A stretch of DNA of 64,000 nucleotides, taken from positions 124,001 to 188,000 of the forward strand of contig DATBCD010000030.1 in NCBI GenBank assembly GCA_036270655.1, in the 5' to 3' direction. How positions within the stretch are numbered: position 1 is the stretch's first letter; each line of letters opens with the position of its first letter. This document shows positions 44,776 to 54,065 of the stretch, piece after piece. A model generated the notes under the pieces. That model made no database searches and was not told the origin of the DNA. It saw only the letters and a list, made by a program, of their open reading frames with translations. The translations under genes were made by a program, and so were the position numbers. The stretch comes from VBCK01 sp036270655 (GTDB lineage: Bacteria; Pseudomonadota; Gammaproteobacteria; Burkholderiales; Burkholderiaceae_F).

Positions 44776-44826
44776 AAGCCGTGTTGTTTGTGTGTGTGGC
44801 TGGTACGCCGGATTGGTTCGGATATC

Positions 44827-45111
44827 TCAGGTAAACATGGCCGTTTTGCAGTCCTTGATAAACCGCACGAATGCGGCATCGGCGGTCGCTTCGTCGAGCG
44901 TGGTCTCGACGGTGACCTGGATCACGTCGGGATCGCGTTTGATCGGCCGGTCCGAGATGCTGACCTGATTGTCGGGAAGATAGCGGCCCAACTCGGCCGG
45001 AAGGCGAGCGAGCTTTGCGGAAAGACGTTGCTGGCTGAATTGCGTCGCAGCCGTGGGCGCCTGCACCGGACCCCGATATTCGAGGTGAACGAGATAGACG
45101 AAGCGGTTCAT
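44827..45111 (-). CDS. hypothetical protein, 94 residues
   Basis: 94 residues with mixed composition, no signal peptide or membrane span. The N-terminus MNRFVYLVHLEYRGP and the C-terminal ADAAFVRFIKDCKTAMF look like a small soluble alpha/beta protein. No domain recognised. It lies upstream of the TonB receptor promoter on the same strand, with a separate start. Confidence 0.5.
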   Translation of the reverse strand: MNRFVYLVHLEYRGPVQAPTAATQFSQQRLSAKLARLPAELGRYLPDNQVSISDRPIKRDPDVIQVTVETTLDEATADAAFVRFIKDCKTAMFT

Positions 45112-45426
45112 CTAGGCCCCTAATTTTTGTGGCCCTATGGTTGACTCGATTGCGCGGAGCTTCAATCCGTGCAATTCCCTTCAGGGGCGCGGGAAACCCC
45201 TGACTCCGTCACGACTTGTCATGTTCTTACAACGTGACAGGCCGGTGCGGCCTCGAAGACGCTCCGAGGCGGTCGCTGGCGACGCCTTACAGCCCCGATG
45301 CCTCATGCGTTTTGGGTTCTTGCTTACAGGTTTGCGAAGCCCTCAGTTCAGGTTTTTTCAGAACCACTTTCTGGTGCTTTCGGGGATCGCCGGACTGCAT
45401 CAACCTTGGATAGCCTGCGCGGCACC
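45112..45426. other. intergenic region without recognised genes
   Basis: This 315-bp divergent region precedes the membrane protein gene. It includes a TTGACT near 45139 without a convincing -10 box. Short frames exist, but none has a ribosome site or recognisable domain. I see no RNA gene or strong palindrome. Confidence 0.4.
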
Positions 45427-46584
45427 GTGAACCTCCTCTCTGACAAACCCGTCGGTGCGGGCGGGATCCTGCGCGGCCCGCGCGCGATGCTGCTGGCGCT
45501 GCTGCTGACCATCGGCGCGCTTGCATGCCTGCACGGCCTGCAGGCTGCGGACCTGGCCGTCACGCACGCCTGGGCCTTCAGCCCGACCCACTTAGCCAAA
45601 GACGCTCTGCTGGTGTTCCCGCTGGCACTGGTTGCAATCGCGGCCGCAGGGTGGCTCGCCGATCGATGGGGAACCTCGCAGGTCACGGTCACCGGGCTGC
45701 TTGCCGGCGCGGCGCTGATCGCGGCGGCCTTTGCCCTTCTGCTCGTTCCCGTTCTGGGCCTGCACCACGACCTGGCTCGCGTTCTTGACAGCGGCGCCCA
45801 GACCCACTCGTTTCACGGAATCGAGCCGCGAGGGACTGCAAGTGCGGTGGGCCGGATATTTTGGAGTCTGCTGGAGGGGCTGCACGATGCGCTGCTTGTG
45901 TACGTCGCAATCGCTCCGGCCGTCCTGGTCGGCCTTGCCGCGCTGGTTGCAATGGCGCGCGGGCGCGAAGCGCCGCCAAGGCCTGCTCGCGAGCGATCGC
46001 GGGGCGCGCTGCCTCGCGCGATCGCCGGGCTCGGCGCCGGGGTAGTCCTGTTCGTGGCGGCCGTGGCCGCAGTGAACCTTGCGTTGACCTGGGACCAGGA
46101 CCTGCACAGCGCCCACGGCTTCGCGACGGCGAACGTGCCGGTCGGAATCGAGGCCCGACTCGACGATCTACGACTCGCGGTGCAGTCGGCCCAGTGGCTG
46201 CGTCAACCTCGCGAGGCCGGAAAGGCTGGTCTGGAGCCTGTCAGTGCAAGCCGCGCGCCCTCCCTTCCCGACCGGGTCTACCTCGACGTACGGCTGAAGA
46301 ATGTCGGATCGGCACCCCGGCGCATCGGTCGGCGCTATTTTCAACTGCGTGGGCCCGATCGGAGCTGGGGTCCGCTGGGCGACGATTTCCCCGACTTTGT
46401 GCTCGCGCCTCAGGAGCAGCTGCATACAAGGCTGATCTTCGAGGTGCCGCAGAAGCCCGTGGAGCTCGAATTCGCCTGGCCCGGCCAGGCGCCCAAAGTG
46501 CGCATCCCGCTGGCCGACGACGTGCCAGCCGGTTTCTTCCAGGGCATCTGCCGTGGCCTGCTGATCGGGCCGAGCTGGAACTGA
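45427..46584 (+). CDS. integral membrane protein paired with multicopper oxidase
   Basis: 385 residues from GTG 45427 (ATG 45487 is an alternative). Four or five hydrophobic segments lie in the first 220 residues (for example MLLALLLTIGALACLHGLQA and GLLAGAALIAAAFALLLVPV). A periplasmic or cytoplasmic C-terminal domain of about 150 residues has beta-rich character (RVYLDVRLKNVGSAPRRIGRR). No family recognised. The gene ends 41 bp before the multicopper oxidase, so the two may act together. Confidence 0.65.
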   Translation: MNLLSDKPVGAGGILRGPRAMLLALLLTIGALACLHGLQAADLAVTHAWAFSPTHLAKDALLVFPLALVAIAAAGWLADRWGTSQVTVTGLLAGAALIAAAFALLLVPVLGLHHDLARVLDSGAQTHSFHGIEPRGTASAVGRIFWSLLEGLHDALLVYVAIAPAVLVGLAALVAMARGREAPPRPARERSRGALPRAIAGLGAGVVLFVAAVAAVNLALTWDQDLHSAHGFATANVPVGIEARLDDLRLAVQSAQWLRQPREAGKAGLEPVSASRAPSLPDRVYLDVRLKNVGSAPRRIGRRYFQLRGPDRSWGPLGDDFPDFVLAPQEQLHTRLIFEVPQKPVELEFAWPGQAPKVRIPLADDVPAGFFQGICRGLLIGPSWN

Positions 46585-46625
46585 GGGCCCGCGAGATTTC
46601 GATCATCGAACGACAGGAGCACCTG

Positions 46626-48398
46626 ATGAAGCTTGAACACAATCGCACCCCGTTGTGGACCGGAATCACGCGACGCGGCCTGTTGAAAGGCGGGCTGGTC
46701 GCCGGCGCAGGTGTACTGGCTTCGCCATGGATCGGCGGTGTGAGCAAGGCCCAGTCCTCGCCGTTGTTGGAGAGGTACGTAGACCCGTTGCGGGTGCCCG
46801 AGCTGGCGCGCCCGCTGGACGACACCAATGCGATCGCGCAGTACGCGATTCGAATGACCCAGTTCGAGCAGAAGGTGCATCGCGATCTGCCTCCGACCAC
46901 CCTGTGGGGCTACAACGGCACCTGGCCGGGGCCGACGATCGAGGCGCGCACCGGCCGGCCGATCGAGGTCGTGTGGGTGAACAATCTGCCGGTCCAGCAC
47001 TTGCTCGAGTCCGCCTACGATCAGTCGATTCACGGGGCGGACATGGGCGAGCCGCATTGCCGAACTGTCGTGCATCTTCATGGCGGCTGTGTCCTGCCGG
47101 ACAGCGACGGGTACCCCGAAGCCTGGTTCACGCGGGACTGGGCGCAAACAGGACCGTTTTTCACGACAAAGACGTACCGCTATCCGAACGACCAACCGGC
47201 GACCTGCCTCTGGTACCACGACCACACGCTCGGAATCACCCGGCTCAATGTATTCGCGGGCCTGGTCGGCTTCTATCTGATCCGCGATCAGATCGAGGAC
47301 AGCCTGAACCTGCCTTCCGGCCCCTATGAAGTGCCGCTGATGATCCAGGACAGGATGTTCAATCCCGACGGCTCGCTTTTATACCCGATCGAGGTGGGTG
47401 GCACGCACCCGGTCTGGGAACCCGAGTTTTTCGGCGACGTCGCTTGCGTCAATGGCGTGGCCTTCCCTTATCTCGAGGTCGAACCGCGCAAATACCGGTT
47501 CCGGATACTGAACGGCTCGAACTCGCGCTTCTACCACATCACCCTCGCGGACACGGCCGGTCGGCCCGGCCCGGTGTTCAGCCACATCGGCACCGACGGC
47601 GGCCTGCTGCCGGCTCCTCTGCAGTTCGCCGATCTGCTGATCGCTCCCGGCGAGCGCGTCGACGTCGTAATCGACTTCAGCGGCGCCGAGGGTCGCATAT
47701 TTACGCTGCTGAATGACGCGCCCGCCCCCTTCCCGGGAGGCGGCGAAGCCGCGCTGCCCGAGGTGATGCAGTTTCGGGTGACCAAGCCGCTGCAGCGAAG
47801 GGATACCAGCTCGCTGCCGTCGACGCTGGCGCCGGTTACTGTGCTGTCACCGGAAAGCGCGGTCAGGCAGCGGTTCATCATGGTGAGCGAGGCGGACCGG
47901 CTGTCGGACGGCTTCCCGATCATCGGGGTTCTCGGCGGCTCGCCGCGGCAGCCCACCCCGACCAGTCCGACCGGCGGCGCGCGCTGGGATGATCCGGTGA
48001 CCGAGGACCCCAGAGTCGGCACCACCGAGATCTGGAACTTCGTCAACATCACGACCGACGCGCACCCGCTTCACGTCCATCTGGTCCAGTACAACGTGCT
48101 GGAGCGGCGCACCTTCGATCTGGCGCGCTTCATGAGCACGGGTGAAGTGCACTTCACAGGCGACCCGATCCCGCCCGAGCCGGGCGAGAGCCCCGCCTAC
48201 AAGGACACGGTGAAGGCGTTTTCGGGGCTCGACCAGGCTGGCAACGTGACCGGCATGGTGACCCGCGTGATCGCCAGGTTCGATCTGCCTGCGGGAACGC
48301 CTGTGTCGCCAGGGCAGCGCTTCCGCTACCTCTACCACTGCCACATCCTGGAGCACGAGGACAACGAAATGATGCGCCCGTTCGACGTCGTCGGGTAG
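46626..48398 (+). CDS. multicopper oxidase with Tat signal (CotA/bilirubin oxidase type)
   Basis: 590 residues from ATG 46626 (AGGAG upstream). A twin-arginine signal, TRRGLLKGG, predicts export as a folded copper protein. Copper ligands are in HLHGG, WYHDHTLG, HPLHVHL and HCHILEHEDNEMM, giving the type 2/3 trinuclear centre and type 1 site with an axial Met. Cupredoxin domains fall at about 85-230, 245-390 and 430-585. Substrates could be phenols, metals or bilins; no copper-resistance genes adjoin it. Confidence 0.93.
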   Translation: MKLEHNRTPLWTGITRRGLLKGGLVAGAGVLASPWIGGVSKAQSSPLLERYVDPLRVPELARPLDDTNAIAQYAIRMTQFEQKVHRDLPPTTLWGYNGTWPGPTIEARTGRPIEVVWVNNLPVQHLLESAYDQSIHGADMGEPHCRTVVHLHGGCVLPDSDGYPEAWFTRDWAQTGPFFTTKTYRYPNDQPATCLWYHDHTLGITRLNVFAGLVGFYLIRDQIEDSLNLPSGPYEVPLMIQDRMFNPDGSLLYPIEVGGTHPVWEPEFFGDVACVNGVAFPYLEVEPRKYRFRILNGSNSRFYHITLADTAGRPGPVFSHIGTDGGLLPAPLQFADLLIAPGERVDVVIDFSGAEGRIFTLLNDAPAPFPGGGEAALPEVMQFRVTKPLQRRDTSSLPSTLAPVTVLSPESAVRQRFIMVSEADRLSDGFPIIGVLGGSPRQPTPTSPTGGARWDDPVTEDPRVGTTEIWNFVNITTDAHPLHVHLVQYNVLERRTFDLARFMSTGEVHFTGDPIPPEPGESPAYKDTVKAFSGLDQAGNVTGMVTRVIARFDLPAGTPVSPGQRFRYLYHCHILEHEDNEMMRPFDVVG

Positions 48399-48433
48399 AG
48401 CGTCAGGCGCCGGCGCGCGCCCCCGCCTCATCC

Positions 48434-48934
48434 TCAGCCGCGCGCCCGGTCATCGATCTGCGGCGCGCGCTCCTTGCCCTTTGTATTCAGGCTGCCGATC
48501 GCCGCGATCCAGGCCTCCGAATCGGCGAACAGCACCCACAACAGCCAGGCGGCCGCCGAAAGGATGCCGACGATAAAGGTCCAGTCGACATAGGGTTTCA
48601 GGTCAGGGGCGAGAAACGGATTGATGAAGCGCAGCAGAACTGCGTACGCGCTCGCCACGACGATCAGCGTGACTACCGCAAGCACCGTCGAGGCGAGCGC
48701 AGCGCCCCGGCCGCCCGCCTGGCGGAGCTGTGCCGAGTGGCGGTAGCCGAGCGCCCACAGCAGCGCCAGGGCGCCGCTGTGCGCGATAAATTGCACCAGG
48801 GATCCGGCGCCGATCCCGGCCGTGCCGATCGTGGCGCTCCTGAACGGCTCGAGGCCGGCCAGCACTGCTCCCAGCACCAGCGCGGCCGCGATCACGATCA
48901 GGTACTTGCCGACCCAAAGCCAGCTGTCTTTCAT
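48434..48934 (-). CDS. four-span membrane protein of unknown function
   Basis: 166 residues from ATG 48934. About four hydrophobic spans are visible (YLIVIAAALVLGAVLAGL; SLVQFIAHSGALALLWALG; ASTVLAVVTLIVVASAYAVL; FIVGILSAAAWLLWVLFAD). The C-terminus is charged. No family recognised. It converges with the multicopper oxidase gene. Confidence 0.65.
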   Translation of the reverse strand: MKDSWLWVGKYLIVIAAALVLGAVLAGLEPFRSATIGTAGIGAGSLVQFIAHSGALALLWALGYRHSAQLRQAGGRGAALASTVLAVVTLIVVASAYAVLLRFINPFLAPDLKPYVDWTFIVGILSAAAWLLWVLFADSEAWIAAIGSLNTKGKERAPQIDDRARG

Positions 48935-48972
48935 GCGATGCCCCCGCAACTCAATGGTCGGGCCTGGGTATC

Positions 48973-49437
48973 CTAGCGCCCACGGTCCTCGCTGTGCCCG
49001 CGTCCGCGGTCGTGTTCCTCCTCGTCGCGGCCCCGGTGGCCTTCGCGCTCCTCCCAGCCTCGCGCATGCTCGCGACCGCGCTCCTCCTCATGCCTGCCTT
49101 CGCCCCGGTGCGCCAGTACGTTATTGCGATACCAGACGTGGTTGACGAAGTAGACCGGGTGGCCGCAGGCGTGGTACTCGCCGCAGTACCTGTCCCAGTG
49201 CTTCCGGTGTTCCAACGGAACCCACAGATACACCGGCTCCGGCGACGGTACTCCGATCGGCGGAGGCGCTACGACCACCGGCTGCGCCACGATCACCTGG
49301 GGTTGGGGGAACTGGCCGATATCGACACGTCCGAACACGCCCGGCTGGCTGAACTGGATCGACACGCCCACGTCAGCCGCGGCAGCCGCGGACGCAAACC
49401 CTGCGCAGCAAGCGGCCATCGCTAGCATTCGTTTCAT
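48973..49437 (-). CDS. secreted protein with Arg/Glu/His-rich tail
   Basis: 154 residues from ATG 49437, with AAGGA upstream. A signal peptide (MKRMLAMAACCAGFASAAAAA) precedes a Pro/Val-rich stretch (VIVAQPVVVAPPP) and a small core with CGEYHACGHPVYFVNHVWYRNNV. The last 45 residues are highly charged, rich in Arg, Glu and His, and may be disordered or bind metal. Similar small secreted proteins are common in Burkholderiales; role unknown. Confidence 0.7.
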   Translation of the reverse strand: MKRMLAMAACCAGFASAAAAADVGVSIQFSQPGVFGRVDIGQFPQPQVIVAQPVVVAPPPIGVPSPEPVYLWVPLEHRKHWDRYCGEYHACGHPVYFVNHVWYRNNVLAHRGEGRHEEERGREHARGWEEREGHRGRDEEEHDRGRGHSEDRGR

Positions 49438-49590
49438 CTGATGATCCTTCAAAGGGGATGCATCCAGTATCGGTTCGATTGGCGCGAATCGGCATCCTGT
49501 CGATCCCCATCCTTACGGATTAACTTCGTGCAGCGAATACCCATCCAACCGCCGCTTATTTCGCGCTCCGACCCCTTTGTGGCTACCATC

Positions 49591-49702
49591 TTCGCACCCG
49601 CCTTCGCGCTGCGCGCTTCGGCGGGCAAGCCCGCCATAGCGCTCTGCGCGACGGCGGGGCGGGCTTGCCCGCCGTAGCCCGCAGGGCGAAGGCGGGGCCC
49701 TG
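49591..49702. repeat. palindromic GC-rich repeat upstream of peroxiredoxin
   Basis: Two perfect palindromic cores lie here: GGCGGGCAAGCCCGCC (49620-49635) and GGCGGGCTTGCCCGCC (49658-49673), inside a longer arrangement with CTTCGCGCTGCGCGC on the left and GGGCGAAGGCGGGGC on the right. Related copies lie at 50401-50477 and inside the SPOR gene at 61638-61817. Confidence 0.75.
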
Positions 49703-49732
49703 TCTTCGACATGAACGCATTGGAGCACTACG

Positions 49733-50392
49733 ATGAGCCTGAGAATTGGCGACGAGGTTCCAGACTTCACCGCCCAGACTACGGAAGGCGAAATCCGCTT
49801 CCATGAGTGGATCGGCAACGGCTGGGCGATTCTGTTTTCGCACCCGAAGGACTTCACGCCGGTCTGCACGACCGAGCTGGGCTACCTGGCGAAGTTGAAG
49901 CCGGAATTCGACAAGCGCAATACCAAGGTGATCGGCCTGTCGATCGACAGCGTTGAAGACCACCGGCGCTGGGCCGCGGACATCGCGGAGACCCAGGGTA
50001 CGCCGGTGAACTATCCGCTGATCGGCGACACCGACCTGAAGGTCGCCAAGCTGTTCGACATGATCCATCCGAACGCCAGCGGCAATGCGTCGACCCGGAC
50101 CGCGGCCGACAACGCCACGATTCGCGCCGTGTTTCTGATCGGCCCCGACAAGAAGCTCAAGCTGTCGATCTTGTACCCGATGAGCACCGGGCGCGACTTC
50201 AACGAGGTGCTGCGAGCCCTGGATTCGGTGCAGCTGACCGCTCGTCACACGGTCGCCACGCCGGTCAACTGGCGTCCGGGCGACGACGTGATCATTCCGC
50301 CGTCGGTCTCGGACGACGCGGCGCGGGCGAAATTCCCCGGCGGCTGGAAGACGCTGAAGTCCTACCTGCGGATCGTCCCGCAACCGAAGTAG
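49733..50392 (+). CDS. 1-Cys peroxiredoxin (Prx6 type)
   Basis: 219 residues. The peroxidatic Cys45 is in DFTPVCTTELG, and the long C-terminal arm (VNWRPGDDVIIPPSVSD) is typical of the Prx6 subfamily; there is no resolving cysteine. It reduces hydrogen peroxide and alkyl hydroperoxides in the cytoplasm, using an outside thiol. It stands alone between two copies of a palindromic repeat and may have its own promoter in the upstream 280 bp. Confidence 0.95.
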   Translation: MSLRIGDEVPDFTAQTTEGEIRFHEWIGNGWAILFSHPKDFTPVCTTELGYLAKLKPEFDKRNTKVIGLSIDSVEDHRRWAADIAETQGTPVNYPLIGDTDLKVAKLFDMIHPNASGNASTRTAADNATIRAVFLIGPDKKLKLSILYPMSTGRDFNEVLRALDSVQLTARHTVATPVNWRPGDDVIIPPSVSDDAARAKFPGGWKTLKSYLRIVPQPK

Positions 50393-50400
50393 CCCTCCGA

Positions 50401-50477
50401 AGCGCTTGGCCCCCGAAGCGCGCAGCCCGCCTTCGCGCTGCGCGCTATGGCGGGCAGCCGCGAAGCAGGGCCCCGCT
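50401..50477. repeat. second palindromic repeat copy after peroxiredoxin
   Basis: Contains CCCGCCTTCGCGCTGCGCGC followed by TATGGCGGGC and GCGAAGCAGGGCCCC, a shortened, diverged version of the repeat at 49591-49702. It abuts the stop codon of the SSS symporter gene on the other strand and may serve as a bidirectional transcription boundary. Confidence 0.6.
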
Positions 50478-52025
50478 CTAGGCAGCCTGGTAATCGGCCG
50501 GGGCCGTCTCGTCCCGATCTTCGCCGAGTCTGAACACCCTGAACAGCACGGTCAGCACGCCCGCCACTGCGACGTTCAGAATCAGCGTGTACAGCGCCGT
50601 GTAGCCGGGAAGTCCGTATCCGGCGATGACCAGCTGCCAGGTCGGCTTGAAGCCTGCAGACGCGGCCACTGCCGTCCCGACCACCGTGCCGGCGGCCCAG
50701 CCGATCAGCAGCGCCCACGAATTGAACCAGCGCGTGTACAGGCCGAATATCACCGACGGCAGCGTCTGGATGATCCAGATGCCGCCCAGCAGTTGCATCT
50801 GGATCGCATACTGCTGATTGACCGCGATGATGAAAACCAGCGCGCCGGCCTTCACGATCAACGACATCCACTTGGCCATCCGCGATTCCTCGACCTCGCT
50901 GCAATCGGGCCGCAGGAACTCTTTGTAGATGTTGCGCGTGAACAGATTGGCGGCAGCGATCGACATGATCGCCGCGGGCACCAGGGCGCCAATGCCGATC
51001 GCTGCGAACGCCACGCCCACGAACCAGGACGGAAACGTGTGCAGCAGCAGCGCGGGGACCGCGAAGTTGGTCTTGAACTGAGCGAATCCGTTCGCGTACT
51101 GGGGCAGCTTGTCCACCCCGGCGGCGATCGCCATGAACCCCAGCAACGCCAGCAACCCGAGCACCAGGGAGTAGGCCGGCAGCATCGCCGCATTGCGCCG
51201 CACGGCGTGTGCGCTGTTGGCGCTCAGGATCGCGGTCATCGAGTGCGGGTACAGCAGCAACGCCAGCGCCGAACCGAGCGCGAGCGTCGCATAGATGCCA
51301 TAGGAGCCGGTCGAGTTGGGCGGTGGGACAGCCAGCAGCAGTTTCTGCGGGGGCACCGCCGAGAAGATCGCGCCGTATCCGCCCAGCTTGATCGGCACGA
51401 CGACGATTACAGCGATCACGGTGATGAAGATCAACGAATCCTTGACGATCGCGATCGCCGCCGGCGCGCGCAATCCGCTCGAATACGTGAACGCGGCCAG
51501 GATCAGGAACGCGATGATCAGCGGAGCGTCGCCCACCCAGCCCTGCCCGACCACTCCCATGGCCCCGATCACGACCTGAAGACCGACCAGCTGCAGCGCG
51601 ATATACGGCATCGTCGCAACGATGCCCGTCAGCGTGATCGCCAGCGCCAGCCAGCGATTGCCGAAGCGGCCGCGGACGAAGTCGGCCGCCGTGATGTAGC
51701 CGTGTCGGTGCGCGACAGACCACAACCTGGGGAACACGACGAACAGGATCGGGTACACGACGATCGTGTACGGAACAGCGAAAAACGCGCTCGCCCCGAT
51801 CCCGAACATGAACGCCGGCACTGCGACGAAGGTGTACGCCGTGTAAAGATCGCCGCCGATCAGGAACCAGGTGACCAGCGTGCCGAAACGTCGGCCTCCC
51901 AGCCCCCATTCGTGCAAGTGCTCCAGATCGCCTCGACGCCAGCGGGCTGCAGCGAACCCGAGCCAGGTGATGAAGCCGAACAGCAGAATGAAGACGGCCA
52001 GCGCGGTCCAGTTGATGGTCGGCAT
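50478..52025 (-). CDS. sodium:solute symporter (SSS family)
   Basis: 515 residues with about 13 membrane spans. Family signatures include the N-terminal AVFILLFGFITWLGF, the GGRRFGTLVTWFLIGGDLYTAYTFVAVP segment, and GIGALVPAAIMSIAAANLFTRNIYK, which resembles the sodium-binding region of the PutP/PanF/monocarboxylate group. The substrate is probably a carboxylate or amino acid. A DUF3311 small membrane protein gene lies 42 bp upstream, as in many SSS loci. Confidence 0.9.
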   Translation of the reverse strand: MPTINWTALAVFILLFGFITWLGFAAARWRRGDLEHLHEWGLGGRRFGTLVTWFLIGGDLYTAYTFVAVPAFMFGIGASAFFAVPYTIVVYPILFVVFPRLWSVAHRHGYITAADFVRGRFGNRWLALAITLTGIVATMPYIALQLVGLQVVIGAMGVVGQGWVGDAPLIIAFLILAAFTYSSGLRAPAAIAIVKDSLIFITVIAVIVVVPIKLGGYGAIFSAVPPQKLLLAVPPPNSTGSYGIYATLALGSALALLLYPHSMTAILSANSAHAVRRNAAMLPAYSLVLGLLALLGFMAIAAGVDKLPQYANGFAQFKTNFAVPALLLHTFPSWFVGVAFAAIGIGALVPAAIMSIAAANLFTRNIYKEFLRPDCSEVEESRMAKWMSLIVKAGALVFIIAVNQQYAIQMQLLGGIWIIQTLPSVIFGLYTRWFNSWALLIGWAAGTVVGTAVAASAGFKPTWQLVIAGYGLPGYTALYTLILNVAVAGVLTVLFRVFRLGEDRDETAPADYQAA

Positions 52026-52067
52026 GAAGCGGACTTCCGGTGGGCAACGCTCAGCGGCCAGCGCCGT

Positions 52068-52274
52068 TCACGGGCGCCGCTCGGTGGCGAAATACACGAC
52101 GGCCGTCAGGATCGATCCAGCCAGGACCAGCAGCAGCTGGTACCAGTAGAAAAACGGGATCCCGGCCAGAGCGGGCTCGACCTTGTTATAGAAGGGAACG
52201 CTTAACGCGAGCACGAACTGCAGCAGCAGCAGCGCGTACCAGCCCTTTTTCGGTTCCCGGCGATGTCCCGACAT
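52068..52274 (-). CDS. DUF3311 small membrane protein
   Basis: 68 residues with two spans (WYALLLLQFVLALSVPFYN and GIPFFYWYQLLLVLAGSILTAVVYF). The PFYN and FFYWYQ motifs are DUF3311 hallmarks. It is usually encoded right before an SSS symporter and probably acts as its subunit or assembly partner; that role is inference. Confidence 0.88.
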   Translation of the reverse strand: MSGHRREPKKGWYALLLLQFVLALSVPFYNKVEPALAGIPFFYWYQLLLVLAGSILTAVVYFATERRP

Positions 52275-52355
52275 GGCCCCTCCCGACGTGGCGGCCCCCT
52301 GCCGCCGCGCCGATTCTAGCCAGTCGCGCGCGGCCGGGCGTTGTGCGCTGCGGAT

Positions 52356-53120
52356 TCAGTCGATCAAACCAAGCGCGACGAAGGCCGGGTTGGCGAAGTC
52401 CGGCTTGCCGTAGCGCAGCTCGCTGCCATCGGCCAGCCTCACGCGCCCGCCGGCCGCCGTCACGATCGCGTGGCCGGCCGCGGTGTCCCATTCCCACGTG
52501 CGGCCGGTCCGTGGATAAGCGTCCACCTCCCCGCAGGCCACCAGGCCGAACTTCAGCGATGAGCCGGCGGTCGAATGCGAAACGACCGGCCTTCCGCCCA
52601 GTAGAGCGCCCCAGGACACAGCATCCTGGTGCGATCGGCTGGTCACGACGGCCAGCCCTTCGGGCGCCGGCCGGCGGCATGCGATGCGGCGCCGCTGCCC
52701 GTCACTGTCGACGTAAGCGCCGCCGGCGTCGGAGCCTGCGTACAGGCGCCCGGGCACCGGCGCGTAGATCAGCCCGAGAACGGGTCGGCGTTTCTGCACC
52801 AGCGCGATGTTGACCGTGAACTCGCCGCTGCGCCTGACGAATTCTCGAGTGCCGTCCAGCGGGTCGACCAGCCAGAAAAGCTCGCCGACCGCAGGCGTCA
52901 CCGATTCGGACTCGGCCTCCTCGGAGACGATCGGAATGTCCGGGGTCAGGTCGGACAGGGCTGCAACGATGATCTGCTCGGCCTGCAGGTCGGCGTCCGT
53001 CACCGGCGAGCGGTCCGGCTTACGCCTGACATCGAAGTCGCTGGCGTAGACCTTCAGGATCGCCGATCCGGCGTCGCGTGCAACCTGAACCAAGGGCTCC
53101 AGCAACGAGTCAAATGGCAT
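52356..53120 (-). CDS. cysQ: 3'(2'),5'-bisphosphate nucleotidase CysQ
   Basis: 254 residues from ATG 53120. An inositol-monophosphatase-fold phosphatase that removes the 3'-phosphate from PAP made in sulfate assimilation. Metal-binding motifs are the acidic SEEAE (67-71), DPLDGT (86-91) and WEWDTAAGHAI near the C-terminus. The open frame continues upstream to a TTG, but MPFDSLLEP is the family-like start. It precedes the DUF3311/symporter pair on the same strand. Confidence 0.88.
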   Translation of the reverse strand: MPFDSLLEPLVQVARDAGSAILKVYASDFDVRRKPDRSPVTDADLQAEQIIVAALSDLTPDIPIVSEEAESESVTPAVGELFWLVDPLDGTREFVRRSGEFTVNIALVQKRRPVLGLIYAPVPGRLYAGSDAGGAYVDSDGQRRRIACRRPAPEGLAVVTSRSHQDAVSWGALLGGRPVVSHSTAGSSLKFGLVACGEVDAYPRTGRTWEWDTAAGHAIVTAAGGRVRLADGSELRYGKPDFANPAFVALGLID

Positions 53121-53258
53121 GTCGGGCTTTACGCCGATCAAGGGGCGGCGGGTGCGGCCGCGGGCCCAATGATCGCACGGGCACCCGGGCCGCCCGCGGC
53201 CCGATTCGCGCGCAGGCCGCCGCCCAATTAGAATCGGTCTGACTTTGAAAGATCCGCC

Positions 53259-53990
53259 ATGAGACCTGTTGCACTGGCCACCGTTTCCAACGCAACGGAC
53301 CAGGAGCCGTCGGCTTCCGTGTCCCGGCGCATCCGCGAGCGGCTGCTACAGGCCGGGGCGCGCTTTCACGCCAACGACAACATCTCCCACTACCTGGAAG
53401 CGGGCGAGCTGGAAGCGCTGCGCGAGGAGGTCGAGCAGCGCGTGCAGGACATGCTGGAAACCCTGGTGATCGATACCGCCAGCGATCACAACACGCAGGA
53501 GACCGCCAAGCGCGTAGCGCGCATGTTCGTCGACGAGGTGTTTCGCGGGCGCTACCTGCCCGAGCCCGGCATCACCCAGTTTCCCAATATCGAGCATCTG
53601 AACGAATTGATGATCGTCGGACCGGTGATCATCCGCAGCACCTGCTCGCACCATCTGTGCCCGATCTTCGGCCGGCTCTGGATCGGCGTGATGCCGAACG
53701 AGCATTCGAGCCTGATCGGGCTGTCCAAGTACGCGCGCCTGGCGGACTGGATCATGAGCCGGCCGCAGATCCAGGAAGAGGCGGTCGCCCGCCTGGCGGA
53801 CCTGCTGCAGGAGCGGGTGCAGCCCGACGGGCTGGCGATCGTGATGGAAGCCGATCATTTCTGCCTGCACTGGCGCGGCATCAAGGACACGGAATCGAAG
53901 ATGACCAACAGCGTGATGCGCGGCTCCTTCCTGAAGGATGTCAATCTGCGCCGCGAGTTCCTGTCGCTGATAGGCACCAGCTCGAAATGA
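53259..53990 (+). CDS. folE: GTP cyclohydrolase I
   Basis: 243 residues. It converts GTP to dihydroneopterin triphosphate, the first step of folate synthesis. Zinc ligands are in IIRSTCSHHLCP and ADHFCLHWRG. The first 60 residues are longer than in E. coli FolE and start MRPVALATVSNATDQ. It is followed 75 bp downstream by a BLUF photoreceptor gene on the same strand. Confidence 0.95.
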   Translation: MRPVALATVSNATDQEPSASVSRRIRERLLQAGARFHANDNISHYLEAGELEALREEVEQRVQDMLETLVIDTASDHNTQETAKRVARMFVDEVFRGRYLPEPGITQFPNIEHLNELMIVGPVIIRSTCSHHLCPIFGRLWIGVMPNEHSSLIGLSKYARLADWIMSRPQIQEEAVARLADLLQERVQPDGLAIVMEADHFCLHWRGIKDTESKMTNSVMRGSFLKDVNLRREFLSLIGTSSK

Positions 53991-54065
53991 CAAGCGCACA
54001 TGGGCGTCCGGCGCGCGCCGCCCCTGCCCCCCGAGCCGGCAGACCAGCCAGGGGCGGATAGGCCG

